A stretch of 55,613 bases of DNA from Crocinitomicaceae bacterium (GTDB taxonomy: Bacteria; Bacteroidota; Bacteroidia; Flavobacteriales_D; Crocinitomicaceae), in assembly GCA_024643555.1 (NCBI GenBank), contig JAHEMQ010000013.1, positions 1-55,613 of the forward strand, read 5' to 3'. The translations under genes and the position numbers were made by a program. The notes under the pieces were generated by a model. The model was not told where the DNA came from. It was given only the letters and a program-made list of their open reading frames with translations, and did not search any database. This document shows positions 9,733 to 19,060 of this stretch, in pieces. Every line of letters begins with the position of its first letter. Positions within the stretch are counted from its first letter, which is position 1.

Positions 9733-10735
9733 ATAAAGATTTTTTAGTAAAAGTATATGCGACATTCACTTCAATGGAATGTTTATATGCACTCCCTATT
9801 CTCCCGAAATCGTAGTCATAGGAGAGTCCGAGGTCGATTGAGCCAAAGGTCATTGCGACATAAGGAGCGAGTGTACCCATGGAACGCATGTACAATCCGG
9901 CGACAACTGCCTGTGAATTTACCATGTTCGTTATTTCCGAGTTTCCCCGCAAATTTGAGCGGTAAAATAAACCGAGTATTGTTTCTTTGTGTGCCCCTTG
10001 CATTAATTCTGTGATGCTTACTTCCAAATTTGAACGGTCGTTGAAGGCATACTTCACTTGCGTATTCAGGCAGAATTTACGAAACAAACGATCGCCTGAG
10101 AGGCTATTGTAATTGAGGGTTGGCCTATTGGCATGAGCAATGGAAAATCCCCCCAAGAATGAAAATTGACCTGCACTTAAATTTGGTTTGTTTCCTGGGA
10201 TATACCGATAGTTCATTCCTAAACCTGCGTCGAGATATGAAAAGGAAGTAAAATCATTTACTTCTCCTGAATAAACATTTGGGTCCAATGAAGAGCCATT
10301 CCACTGTGAATAATAAACCAAGCGCGAAAAATCAGCGCTTCGATTGCAAAATGCGGTTTGAATTCCCGCAGATAACCAATGACCTTTGGCTAAGGGAAGG
10401 TGTCCACTAAACGAAGTTCCAAAAGATTTTTGAGACATTTTCGAATCCCCACCAACATCATTGCTAAAAAAAACACCAATACCAGTATAGGCCTTGTCAC
10501 TTTTCTTCGTTTTTCCAACAGCCAATTCAGCCATTCCATAGCTTGTCATGAATTGTGTTCCGGAACCCAGCCATTGATTTCGGTTTTGCAAGCTTATTTT
10601 TTCAAACCCTTGATGCATGGAAACGGTCGAAGGATTCAAAATTGACATGGTTTTATCAATTTGTGTCAAATGATAATCTTGGGCGAATACCAAGTCAAAA
10701 GCAGTAAGTAAGATGCCTAAAAATGTGAGTCTCAT
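9710..10735 (-). CDS. PorP/SprF family type IX secretion membrane protein
   Basis: A 341-residue outer-membrane barrel protein with a signal peptide ending in VFAQ and the family-typical beginning QDYHLTQ...LNPSTV. SprF-like proteins help particular type IX cargo, those with the CHU_C (type B) C-terminal domain, across the outer membrane and are encoded beside their cargo. Here the cargo gene ends 10 bp upstream, which fits exactly. Beta strands with alternating hydrophobic residues run to the C-terminus. It is not necessarily the core PorP subunit, since genomes carry many paralogues; the neighbourhood argues for the dedicated SprF-type role. Confidence 0.88.
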   Translation of the reverse strand: MRLTFLGILLTAFDLVFAQDYHLTQIDKTMSILNPSTVSMHQGFEKISLQNRNQWLGSGTQFMTSYGMAELAVGKTKKSDKAYTGIGVFFSNDVGGDSKMSQKSFGTSFSGHLPLAKGHWLSAGIQTAFCNRSADFSRLVYYSQWNGSSLDPNVYSGEVNDFTSFSYLDAGLGMNYRYIPGNKPNLSAGQFSFLGGFSIAHANRPTLNYNSLSGDRLFRKFCLNTQVKYAFNDRSNLEVSITELMQGAHKETILGLFYRSNLRGNSEITNMVNSQAVVAGLYMRSMGTLAPYVAMTFGSIDLGLSYDYDFGRIGSAYKHSIEVNVAYTFTKKSLFKGNRLH

Positions 10736-10745
10736 CCTTCTTTGC

Positions 10746-13700
10746 CTAACGAATTAAAGTAATATTACCCGTCATTTGTTTCGTCGTTCCTCCGACGTAA
10801 GTAACATCCACAATGTAGGCATATACTCCCGTGTTCAGAGGTTTTCCCTTGTACGTCCCATCCCATTTGAATAACTTGTTCGTTGATTCAAACATTAAAT
10901 TCCCCCAACGGTCAAACACTTTAAATCCAATGGATTCGATGTTTTTACCTACGATGATTTGATATACGTCGTTATCTTGGTTCCCAACTCCATTCGGAGA
11001 AAAAGCAGTTGGAATGTAAATTCCATCCGAGCATTCAGGAGAACTTGCGTTCGGGTCACATGGATTTAGAGGGTCAGACCCTTGTGTAACCTCTAATAAG
11101 TCATTGTAACCATCTCCGTCGGTATCTGGATTATTTGGATTCGTGCCCAATACCGCTTCCTGAGCGTCGGTCAATCCATCGAAGTCTGAGTCAATTTGAC
11201 AACCAGGTAGTGTGTCGTCTGGATCACACGGATTCAAAGGATCCGAACCATTGGTCATTTCGGTTCCGTCGTTTATCCCGTCACCATCGGTGTCTGGATT
11301 TGTTGGATTCGTACCTGCAGCACCTTCTTGGGTATTTGTCAGTCCGTCACCATCTTGGTCACATGGACCTGCGTTCGCATTTGGAATACATGGATTCAGA
11401 TTGTCTGGGTCTAATTCATCCATTACACCATCGCCGTCCGTATCAATGATGATGGATTCAAGGGCATCAATGATTCCATCACCATCGGTGTCCAAAGGTG
11501 TTGCTGGATTGGGACCGAGCTCGGCACAATCGTTTTCTCCATCACCATCCGTATCTACGACATTTGGATTGGTACCTGCAGCAATTTCAACTGTATTTAA
11601 ACAACCGTCTCCGTCTAAATCCGGAATATCTGGAACAAAAACTGCGACAATTGTTTCTGGACCGTTAATATTGATGAAATTGGTATCTTGTGTATTGGCT
11701 AATCCCATTGGTCCGGTGGTATATGTCCAGTGATCGAACACATATCCTGGGTTGGCCTTTGCAATTACATTCGTCTGAATACCACCAAAATAAGTTGTCG
11801 ACCAAGCATAATTTGGCGGATAAATCGAATTTACTTTTATTGTTCCTGCATTTGCGGGAGAAACATCAAAAGTAACTGGATATGGTCCTGTTAACTGATA
11901 ACAATCAATGAGTCCCTGTGTTAAGGCCGTACAACGCGTATTGATAAAGTTGTGTAAAGCGTTCACGTTGGAATTATAGGTCGCCATCGAACCACCCCAT
12001 TTGGCAATTTGTCCTGGCATTTCCGGAGCAATCTCTGCCAGCATGGAATCCAACAAAGGAATCATGAAGGAACAGGAGAGTTTTGTATTCAATAAATCGA
12101 TGTAGCGTGCAATGTAATATTGTTCAACCATCGGATTTTCGTTGATGAGTTTTTGTAAAATCGATGTGTGACCTTGTCCACCTGGATTCGGTAAATTCTC
12201 CACATTACAAGGGTCTGCGTTGGGTTGGGTGCTTGGAACACCTGTATAGTTAATGTAATGACCAAAAGTGGCATCAAGGTCCCAAAGTACATAACCCCAT
12301 TTTCTGTGTTCACCTGTAGTATCGAGGCCACGCCACCAAGAAGTATTCCAGTTAAGCCAATCAGTCGTTACTGTCACTGAGTTTAATACGAAGTAATCTA
12401 CGAGCGATTTCCAATTAAATAAGCTATCGACATAGTTAAAATTAGCTGCCACACCCATATTATTGGTCGCCACGTAATTTTTCAAACTATTCCATGCTGG
12501 CAAGGCATTAGGAGTTCCATATTCTTCCCAAGTTCCACCCCAAGTTTTTAGATACTGTAAATCGTATTTGTATTGACCATAGTAATAATCTGTGTAATCG
12601 TGGTCGTCTGCTTTTTCTCTAATTTCATAAACGCCCCAATAAGCACCATTAATATATAAGACACATGGCCTCCAAGTACGTTCATCCAGTTTCAAATTGG
12701 CGCGTATTGATAGTGTGTGAACATAAGCATCTCGAATGTGTGCTCCACCGTTTGAAAAGGGATAGTTATCGTTTGCTGCAGGCTTCAAAATGAGGCGTTG
12801 AAAACTACCGCGTGTTGATTCTGGAAAGATGGTGTCAGAAATGTTGTTATTATAGCCATATTGATCCCGCATCACAAAATCAAATCCGCGTTGCTGATAA
12901 GCCCAAGAGTCATTTCCATGTTTATTGAAATCCCCTTCTCCTTCATCCATAAAGAGTTGATTGTCTTCAAACAATTCAAATGATCCAATGCGATCTGGTG
13001 GATTTTGATTTCCGTTTGCAATTAAACTAAAGACTCCTTGACTACAAATCGAAACAACGGGTATGGAATGGTTGACATTGATAAAATACGTATTTGTCGT
13101 ATTGAACGACGTCAATCCGGAACCGAAAGCAGCTGCGCGTAGGACTTTTGTTGTTGCAATGGTAATTGGTCCGGTGTAGGCCGTGGATGTTGCAACTGGA
13201 TCTGAACCATCTAAGGTATATCGAATCGTAGCGGTAGGGTCCGCACAGCTAATAGAAACTGTTTGTGCACTTGGATAGAATCCAGCTTGAAGACTTAAAA
13301 CGGGCGTAGGAAGGTAAAAATTCTGAGCGCCTGTATTGTTGGCATTTGGAGTTGGAGTCGTAAACAATTTGAAATCAACTGCCGCATTGGTGGAGCGTCC
13401 TACCGAATGGTTTGCCTTTGTCATATGGACAATTTTGAATGAATCCACCACATTTCCAAAGGTATTGGATAGGATAATCCAATCACCATCCGTTTGTGAA
13501 AGTGTAAAATTTGGATGGTATTCATTTCCATTCACCAAATTACGATTTGAACAAAACACCATTTTAAATCCATTTGCACCAATCGAACCGCTTGGGATCA
13601 TCCATTTGGTGAGGTTCGTTGATTTATCAGACAAGTACCATCCCGTTAAATCAATAGGCGTTGATGTGACATTATACAATTCTATCCAGTCTTCTTTTTG

Positions 13701-13817
13701 TCCGTAGGCGTCCGAGGGCCCAGTAATGTTTGAACAAGAATATTCATTGATGACAACTTGGGCGAATGCTATTTGTTGAAAAGCAAGTAGTATCAAACTG
13801 AGTAAGAGTTGTTTCAT
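10746..13817 (-). CDS. Large T9SS cargo protein: lamin-tail, CotH-like, TSP3 repeats, CHU_C
   Basis: A 1023-residue secreted multidomain protein. In order: signal peptide (1-19, ending in AFAQ); lamin-tail domain (about 20-150, starting [10 protein letters not shown]); a chitobiase C-terminal-like Ig module (about 170-250, with [10 protein letters not shown]); a CotH-kinase-like domain (about 255-620, with [14 protein letters not shown] and the putative metal pair in WDLDATFG); a short InlB-like module (about 655-725, [10 protein letters not shown]); eight thrombospondin-3 calcium repeats (about 728-929); and a CHU_C gliding-motility-type C-terminal domain (about 935-1023, FDRWGNLMF). The last marks it as type B type IX cargo, released or attached at the cell surface. 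The SprF-like gene follows after 10 bp. Whether the CotH part phosphorylates anything is unknown. Confidence 0.9.
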   Translation of the reverse strand: MKQLLLSLILLAFQQIAFAQVVINEYSCSNITGPSDAYGQKEDWIELYNVTSTPIDLTGWYLSDKSTNLTKWMIPSGSIGANGFKMVFCSNRNLVNGNEYHPNFTLSQTDGDWIILSNTFGNVVDSFKIVHMTKANHSVGRSTNAAVDFKLFTTPTPNANNTGAQNFYLPTPVLSLQAGFYPSAQTVSISCADPTATIRYTLDGSDPVATSTAYTGPITIATTKVLRAAAFGSGLTSFNTTNTYFINVNHSIPVVSICSQGVFSLIANGNQNPPDRIGSFELFEDNQLFMDEGEGDFNKHGNDSWAYQQRGFDFVMRDQYGYNNNISDTIFPESTRGSFQRLILKPAANDNYPFSNGGAHIRDAYVHTLSIRANLKLDERTWRPCVLYINGAYWGVYEIREKADDHDYTDYYYGQYKYDLQYLKTWGGTWEEYGTPNALPAWNSLKNYVATNNMGVAANFNYVDSLFNWKSLVDYFVLNSVTVTTDWLNWNTSWWRGLDTTGEHRKWGYVLWDLDATFGHYINYTGVPSTQPNADPCNVENLPNPGGQGHTSILQKLINENPMVEQYYIARYIDLLNTKLSCSFMIPLLDSMLAEIAPEMPGQIAKWGGSMATYNSNVNALHNFINTRCTALTQGLIDCYQLTGPYPVTFDVSPANAGTIKVNSIYPPNYAWSTTYFGGIQTNVIAKANPGYVFDHWTYTTGPMGLANTQDTNFININGPETIVAVFVPDIPDLDGDGCLNTVEIAAGTNPNVVDTDGDGENDCAELGPNPATPLDTDGDGIIDALESIIIDTDGDGVMDELDPDNLNPCIPNANAGPCDQDGDGLTNTQEGAAGTNPTNPDTDGDGINDGTEMTNGSDPLNPCDPDDTLPGCQIDSDFDGLTDAQEAVLGTNPNNPDTDGDGYNDLLEVTQGSDPLNPCDPNASSPECSDGIYIPTAFSPNGVGNQDNDVYQIIVGKNIESIGFKVFDRWGNLMFESTNKLFKWDGTYKGKPLNTGVYAYIVDVTYVGGTTKQMTGNITLIR
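11030..11635 (-). repeat. Thrombospondin type 3 calcium-binding repeats
   Basis: Within the cargo gene the encoded protein carries eight D-x-D-x-D-G-x-x-D units (for example [18 protein letters not shown]), separated by N/P-rich spacers such as [10 protein letters not shown]. At DNA level this gives recurring segments like ccatcaccatcggtgtc. Such repeats bind calcium and make a rigid stalk between catalytic or adhesive modules and the C-terminal anchoring domain. Confidence 0.85.
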
Positions 13818-13939
13818 GGTTTTGGGTTAAGAGCGACTAAAATTAAAGAAAAGCGTGTCAATATCCAATTTAGGAGACGAGTAAAGTTACCTCAAGTTGT
13901 TTTTTTTGTTAAAATTGCATGAATTAAAATCAAAACCTT

Positions 13940-14338
13940 ATGAAAAACGGACTTATCTTATTTTTTTCAGTCATTCTATTAAGTTTCAGCAACGCATGTA
14001 AAAAGGTAGAAGGACCAGGAGGTGGGGCCACCATCAAGGGAATCATACAAGAGCAGAAATACAATGCATTAGGCAATGTGATTGCGGAATATCCTGCTGC
14101 GAATCAAAGTGTGTATTTGATTTATGGGACAGCGGATCAGTTTTATGACGATGACATTAAAACGAGTTACGACGGTTCTTTTGTATTTAATTACTTGCAA
14201 AAAGGGACATACACATTGTTTGTCTATGAGGATGACAGCAATCAACCAAGTGGAAAAAATGTCGTGAAACAAACTTTTGAAATCAGCACAAAAGGTGAAG
14301 TCAAAGATTTAGGAACAATCAATATCAAAAAACTCTAA
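13940..14338 (+). CDS. Probable lipoprotein with a carboxypeptidase-regulatory-like fold
   Basis: A 132-residue protein starting with a hydrophobic signal and a cysteine at residue 20 followed by KK, which looks like a Bacteroidota lipoprotein, though the position -3 residue is Ser rather than Leu. The rest (GGATIKGIIQEQKYNALGNVIAEYPAANQ is its opening region, described rather than matched) resembles the beta-sandwich of carboxypeptidase-regulatory or DUF4198-like modules: a variable loop, SYDGSFVFNYLQKGTYTLFVY near 85-105, then a terminal IxIKKL strand. The stop and the start of the next gene share one base (TAATG), so both are translated together. Function unknown; likely an outer-membrane partner of the DUF2490 protein. 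Confidence 0.7.
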   Translation: MKNGLILFFSVILLSFSNACKKVEGPGGGATIKGIIQEQKYNALGNVIAEYPAANQSVYLIYGTADQFYDDDIKTSYDGSFVFNYLQKGTYTLFVYEDDSNQPSGKNVVKQTFEISTKGEVKDLGTINIKKL

Positions 14339-15045
14339 TGCGAATCGTTCATTTCGTACTTTTTTCCTTTTTACCGCTTGTTTCCATTAGTCAATCTACC
14401 GTTTTTCAAGTTTGGAATGAACTAGGGACAAGTGGTAAACTAAGTAAAAACATGTCCTATGGACTTGATTTGACGACACGAATTGGAAATGTTGGCGTAG
14501 TCACATATTTTCCTCAAGTTTCTTTAAAATATAAATTGAATAAGTTTATCCGTCCGTCCCTTGATTACCGATTGATTATGAACAGGGAAATGAATGGTAA
14601 TTACCTAGCAAGTCACCGCATCAATGGAAATATTCAATTTTCATATCTTGAAAAGCGACATTCTTTTGGATTCAGGGTGCGTTATCAGTATTCGTTCAAT
14701 CGAATTATTGGAAGTTACGAACCTGAGTTCGACAAGGCTTTTCGTTTCAAGCCGAGTTACGCCTACGACATCAATAAGAGCATTTTAACACCCAAAATGA
14801 GTTGCGAGTTTTTTTACAATCCATCCAGGGGAATTCAAGGACAACAGCTAACACGCATTCGATATTATGCAGGAGTTTCATTTGAATTAGATGGCCCACA
14901 TAGTTTAGAAGTAGGATATTATTACGATCAAAAAATTAATTTTTCAAATCCAGTAAATCGAAGCATTCTAAACATCTCGTACTCGTATTCCATGGGAGAA
15001 AAGAAAAAAGAACAGCCGAAACGACGTGGCGTTCGATTTTTATAG
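14338..15045 (+). CDS. DUF2490-like outer-membrane protein
   Basis: A 235-residue protein with a signal peptide ending in SISQ and then the DUF2490 pattern: WNELGTSGKLSKNMSYG, repeated beta strands with alternating polar and aromatic residues (RPSLDYRLIMNR, FSYLEKRHSFGFRVRYQYSF), and a conserved SLEVGYYYDQKINF close to the end. Such proteins are predicted 10- to 12-stranded barrels of unknown function in Bacteroidota. The C-terminal tail is unusually basic (KKKEQPKRR). Translationally coupled to the lipoprotein gene before it; its end overlaps the convergent cyclase gene by 6 bp. Confidence 0.75.
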   Translation: MRIVHFVLFSFLPLVSISQSTVFQVWNELGTSGKLSKNMSYGLDLTTRIGNVGVVTYFPQVSLKYKLNKFIRPSLDYRLIMNREMNGNYLASHRINGNIQFSYLEKRHSFGFRVRYQYSFNRIIGSYEPEFDKAFRFKPSYAYDINKSILTPKMSCEFFYNPSRGIQGQQLTRIRYYAGVSFELDGPHSLEVGYYYDQKINFSNPVNRSILNISYSYSMGEKKKEQPKRRGVRFL

Positions 15046-16629
15046 GATCACATCTTCGTAGGCATTGGCCTCTAAACGCTCTATGACTAATTGAAGGTTT
15101 GCATCTTTCTTTTCTTGTCGCATTTGAATAGCCGTTTGCGTGAAATACTGATGTTGTTTTAAGAATTTCACTTGAATTTCATCCCACTGTTTTCTGGATT
15201 GAATCTTCCCCATTTCCGTGAGCTCGCGTCGCAGTTTATCTGCAATTTCTTCAAAATCATCCGTTCCGAGGTAATCTAAATCTGCGTCACAGATGATTTC
15301 TTGTAATTTATTGATCGGTTTATGTGGAAGCTCTGTGGCGTGAATTAACTCCACGATTGTTTTCACGTGTTGTTCCGAATAACCATATTTCGGAAGGATT
15401 TCCGTTGCCATTCTCGCTCCGATTTCCTCATTGTTATCATAGCGTTCTGTGAAGCCTGCATCGTGGAGGATGGCCGCTGTTTTCAGTAGAAAAAGTCCTT
15501 CATCGGTTACACCTTCTAACAGCGCGATGCGTTCAACGGATTTTACGACATCTTTGGTGTGTTTCAGAGAGTGGTAATACAACTTATCTGAAAGGTTTTT
15601 TTCCAGAAAAGAGAGTACGTTATGTTCTGTTTTGTAATAACGGATCGAGCTGTAATGGTGCAGTTTTTTAATTTCTTCAAAGCGCGAATTGGGAACCAAT
15701 CCTTCCCCATTCACTGAAAGTTCTGGTTTAATACGATTCACCACATACGTATCTACTTTGGCTCTCGATTTCGTTAGTGCTTTTCCTTTGTATTCACATT
15801 CAAAATAGGGCTCAATAAATTGGAAAGTATGCCCGGTTATGGTTACTTTTCCTGGTTCGCCCAACATTTCCATGCGTTGTGCAAGATTGACGGTTGAACC
15901 CCAAATGTCGTAAGCTAATCGAATGTTTCCAATAATTCCAGCAATGACAGGGCCGGTATTTATTCCTAAACGGATTTCCCAAAAATCTTCATGATCTGCA
16001 ATGGCCTCATATTTCAATTTTTCCATGAAGGCTTGAATTTGCAGTGCCGCCGTACATGCATCTATTGGATTGGTTGAGTTTTCAATGGGCACACCTCCAG
16101 CGCACATATAGGCATCCCCAATGGTTTTTATTTTTTCGAGGTTATTTGCTTGAATGATTTCATCGAACTTTTGAAACAGAATATCCAATTTAGATACAAT
16201 ACGACTAGGCTGCATGGTGTCCGAAATTTTCGTAAAACCAACGACATCTGTAAACATTACTGAAACTTGCTGAAAACCCTGTGCTTTTACTTTTCCAGAA
16301 CGTTTCAATTCAATCACGACCTCAGAAGGAAGTGTATTATTGAGCCATTGTTCTGTTTTATCTTTCTCAATTTGAAGGAGAGACTGTTGCTGAAGCACTT
16401 TATTTTTCTCCTCTTCAATGAGTCTGTTTTGTTCCTCGATTTTGGTTTTTTGCAAGCGGATTTCCCTTGTTCTTTCCGCAATTTTCACTTCCAACCGCAC
16501 TTGATTTCTACGCGATCGTTCAATTCTGCTACGAACAAAAATAAATATGGCGAAAAATAATACAACGCATGTCAAAACCCAAAACCACCAAGTTTGCCAA
16601 AAATGTATTTCACGTGTTAATTCAATCAT
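15040..16629 (-). CDS. Membrane class III adenylate cyclase fused to an HD domain
   Basis: Numbering from the TTG at 16692 (550 aa); I prefer the ATG at 16629 (529 aa), since the TTG start only adds a polar stretch. Order: membrane helix about 35-53 preceded by FWQTWWFW, coiled coil 60-118, class III cyclase domain about 140-320, HD phosphohydrolase domain about 370-520. Cyclase metal aspartates D149 (FTDVVGF) and D193 (GDAYM) are present; K189 and D262 occupy the positions that select ATP over GTP; N269 and R273 complete the site. The HD domain keeps H378 or H374, H410-D411 and D469/D471. It may therefore make cAMP and also hydrolyse a phosphorylated substrate. It is its own transcript, as a terminator stands just upstream. 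Which nucleotide the HD domain acts on is not known. Confidence 0.85.
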   Translation of the reverse strand: MIELTREIHFWQTWWFWVLTCVVLFFAIFIFVRSRIERSRRNQVRLEVKIAERTREIRLQKTKIEEQNRLIEEEKNKVLQQQSLLQIEKDKTEQWLNNTLPSEVVIELKRSGKVKAQGFQQVSVMFTDVVGFTKISDTMQPSRIVSKLDILFQKFDEIIQANNLEKIKTIGDAYMCAGGVPIENSTNPIDACTAALQIQAFMEKLKYEAIADHEDFWEIRLGINTGPVIAGIIGNIRLAYDIWGSTVNLAQRMEMLGEPGKVTITGHTFQFIEPYFECEYKGKALTKSRAKVDTYVVNRIKPELSVNGEGLVPNSRFEEIKKLHHYSSIRYYKTEHNVLSFLEKNLSDKLYYHSLKHTKDVVKSVERIALLEGVTDEGLFLLKTAAILHDAGFTERYDNNEEIGARMATEILPKYGYSEQHVKTIVELIHATELPHKPINKLQEIICDADLDYLGTDDFEEIADKLRRELTEMGKIQSRKQWDEIQVKFLKQHQYFTQTAIQMRQEKKDANLQLVIERLEANAYEDVIL

Positions 16630-16750
16630 TTGAAGATAGGTATGAATATCGAACAAGTCAGTTTGCGTTTTTGCATCGAATTGAGAAGGCAAGTCTGAAC
16701 GCTTCTAACAAATTTACGAAATACCTTGTCCCATTGGAACATTTGGGTAT

Positions 16751-16773
16751 AAAAAAAGGGGCCGAAGCCCCTT
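16751..16773 (-). terminator. Rho-independent terminator with UUCG loop
   Basis: Read on the minus strand, AAGGGGC-TTCG-GCCCCTT followed by a run of T (perfect seven-pair stem, stable UUCG tetraloop) begins 3 bp after the stop codon of the CsgG/FlgO-like gene. It should end that message and separate it from the cyclase gene downstream. Confidence 0.9.
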
Positions 16774-16776
16774 CTA

Positions 16777-17949
16777 CTAGTAGTATCCTTTTGGAGGAGT
16801 CGGTTTATTGATCGGTTGTTTGCTTTTTTGAACATTGAATCCAACATTGATACCAGCGAATCCACCACCTTTTTGCGAGGTATAAAATAGATTTACCGGA
16901 ACATTCAAAGATCCAGCTCGGAATGTTCTACCAAAGGCAATTACAAAACTTGTACTTAATTTAGTCGTTCCCCTCATGTCTAAATTATCTTCGAATTGAT
17001 AGGCTTGATCCAAGGAAACATTCGAATGATTCAATTGATATTGGGCCCAATCACTTTGTGAAAAATACTGGTCGTTTTGACCATACAAATTCTTCGTGTC
17101 AAAAAATCCTTGTGAAGTATGTTTTACACTCAAACGTGGTCCAAAAGCAAATTCCCATCCACTTTTACCAAAACGGAATCCGTTCATTAAAGTAAAAGAC
17201 GGTAAGAATCTTCCTTGCTCAAGTCCAGACACATTCACAATTCCTTCCACCAAGGCAGAGAAATTTTCCGTGCCTACGTATTGTCCTTCAAATTGGTACC
17301 CAATCATAGAAACGAACGGTGCGATGTCTAGCCCTCCTTGGGAGGTAGGACGAGTAGCGAATTCATGTAATGAACCAACAAGAGCGGCTCCACCAATTCT
17401 TGGTCCAGAGTTATTAATTTTCCCAATATTATTCGAAGTGATTACTTCATTTTTAAAAGCCAAACGATCAGCAGTCACTTTATCAACCGTGAAACCGTGC
17501 ATTTCCGCGAGGATAATTTCAATCATGCGTTGAACTTCCGTTTCTTGATTGTCAAATTCTTTGACAGCGGATTTAAACAAGGTTTGATTTTTCACGTCTA
17601 CAATTTTCACTGTTACAGCTATTTTATTCCCTAAACCATCAATGCTTCCGCACATGACATAGTCCACATTCAGTTCAGTTCCTAATTTAATCAAGCAATT
17701 TTGTCCATAACACTGTGTTCGATATTCTTCTTTCGCCTTTAGTACATCCGCCATATCATATTCGTCATAGACTTTATACTTTTGTAGCTTAATGGTTTCT
17801 AAACGCATCATTTTAGCTACAGACTCCGGTTTAATTGTTAAACCATTGACGTTTGGATTGGCAACAGCGATGGTTGGCAGTTTATCCGTTTGTGCTTGAC
17901 TCATCATCCCGATAAAACAAGCGGTAATAAATAGAATAGTTTTTTTCAT
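16777..17949 (-). CDS. CsgG/FlgO-like N-terminal domain with outer-membrane barrel
   Basis: A 390-residue protein with signal peptide (ends in SQAQ). Residues about 25-155 look like the CsgG/TolB-N/FlgO type alpha-beta fold: IAVANPNVNGLT, a helix with a YKVYDEYDMADVL segment, a Cys pair at YGQNCLI, and LNVDYVMCGSIDGLGNKIAVTVKIVDVKN. Residues about 180-390 have the alternating pattern of a beta barrel (GAALVGS, FEGQYVGTENFSALVEG, GWEFAFGPRLSV), ending in a QPINKPTPPKGYY tail. A fusion of a lipoprotein-assembly-like domain to a barrel is typical of unstudied Bacteroidota proteins. Own terminator follows directly. No specific function can be claimed. Confidence 0.65.
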   Translation of the reverse strand: MKKTILFITACFIGMMSQAQTDKLPTIAVANPNVNGLTIKPESVAKMMRLETIKLQKYKVYDEYDMADVLKAKEEYRTQCYGQNCLIKLGTELNVDYVMCGSIDGLGNKIAVTVKIVDVKNQTLFKSAVKEFDNQETEVQRMIEIILAEMHGFTVDKVTADRLAFKNEVITSNNIGKINNSGPRIGGAALVGSLHEFATRPTSQGGLDIAPFVSMIGYQFEGQYVGTENFSALVEGIVNVSGLEQGRFLPSFTLMNGFRFGKSGWEFAFGPRLSVKHTSQGFFDTKNLYGQNDQYFSQSDWAQYQLNHSNVSLDQAYQFEDNLDMRGTTKLSTSFVIAFGRTFRAGSLNVPVNLFYTSQKGGGFAGINVGFNVQKSKQPINKPTPPKGYY

Positions 17950-18043
17950 CTCGTTTCATTTTATATGCAAATATTTCTGCATTTTTCACGAATATGAAAA
18001 TTGAATTAAGCAAGATTCCGAAGGGTGTTTGCGTTTTTCGCAA

Positions 18044-19057
18044 CTAAGTATTAAATTCGATATCTGCTTCGATTTTTTTACGAAACATCTTGATTGTTTT
18101 TTCGAATTCAAAGAAGTAATTGTTTCGTTCTTTTTCGTTCACGACACTAATCAAGCTTGAGTTTGCTAATTGTTTATCTAAAACTTGTTTGGTATCCGAC
18201 ACATATTGTTCATCTGTAGTTTGAAGGTAATTCATGATGTTATGGGTCACATAAAGGCCTTTTTTATCCTTACTTTCATAATAGAATGCCGCATCAGAGT
18301 TTATGGTTTCATTCAAATACATTTCAAACTGATTTCCTTGTTCTGGAGCTTGGGTGCCATACACAAACTTCTTTCCACAATCTGCTTGTGCCTTTAAATG
18401 CTGAGAAAACATGATTGCACGATCACACAGAAAAAGAGCATAAGAAGGATCTTCGAACATGTTCGACTTATAGTAATAAAGGATTTGGCGCATGAATCCA
18501 CGCATTAATTCTGGGTCAAAAATTTCAACCGAAGGAATGGAGTTATACGTTGAAACAATGTTCTTTCCCAATTCAAATGCACGCTCTGTGACTTTCTCAT
18601 GTTTGAATAAAATATTCTGGTATTCAGGAATCTGCAAATGGGTTTTCGCCCAAAAGAATAAACGAAAGCGCAGTAACTGAGGGACGTTAATTAGTTGAAA
18701 AAAATGAACATTATTAATCGTAAGTATGATTCGAGGATCGTCTAACGATTTCAATCTTTTAAAGGATTCTAATATTCCTTCTAAATACGATTCTAAGCTA
18801 AAATCGTAGGCATTTAATGGTGTATAACCAAACACGACATTTCCTGCTTTTTGTTCAATGAGTGCATCGAAAGAAATGTCAAAGGCCTTGCAAATACGCT
18901 GAACCTCATCAATGGTTAAAGCCGTTTCCCCGCGCAATCTTCGGTAGGCAGCATCTTGACTAACATGTAACACGTCACTTAATACATATCCCATAGAGTC
19001 TCCCCCATGCAGCTTTAGCCTAACTAAATTCAATAAATCAGTTTGAAGGGTTTGCAT
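18044..19057 (-). CDS. HTH domain protein with long alpha-helical sensor region
   Basis: A 337-residue cytoplasmic protein. Residues about 1-65 form an XRE/BetR-like helix-turn-helix (VLHVSQDAAYRRLRGETALTIDEVQRICKAFDISFDALI, shown here only as a description of that segment's two helices). Residues 80-337 are helical, conserved only among Bacteroidota hypothetical proteins in my recollection, and have no known ligand motif. It probably is a transcription factor with a helical regulatory part. The gene starts 3 bp after the stop of the beta-barrel gene upstream, so it is co-transcribed with it and may control it. Confidence 0.65.
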   Translation of the reverse strand: MQTLQTDLLNLVRLKLHGGDSMGYVLSDVLHVSQDAAYRRLRGETALTIDEVQRICKAFDISFDALIEQKAGNVVFGYTPLNAYDFSLESYLEGILESFKRLKSLDDPRIILTINNVHFFQLINVPQLLRFRLFFWAKTHLQIPEYQNILFKHEKVTERAFELGKNIVSTYNSIPSVEIFDPELMRGFMRQILYYYKSNMFEDPSYALFLCDRAIMFSQHLKAQADCGKKFVYGTQAPEQGNQFEMYLNETINSDAAFYYESKDKKGLYVTHNIMNYLQTTDEQYVSDTKQVLDKQLANSSLISVVNEKERNNYFFEFEKTIKMFRKKIEADIEFNT

Positions 19058-19060
19058 GTG

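Noticed and set aside
11030-11640. Regular DNA repeats resembling a CRISPR array
   Set aside because: Repeats are codon-level copies of a protein motif in frame, spacing varies with the protein, and no cas genes are present.
11212-11733. Open frame of about 170 codons on the + strand, rich in SPSPSVS
   Set aside because: It is the antisense image of the thrombospondin-3 repeats (DxDGD codons); composition and position show a shadow, with no start context of its own.
17096-17533. Open frame of 145 codons on the + strand
   Set aside because: Antisense to the CsgG/FlgO-like gene, without signal peptide, family likeness or promoter.
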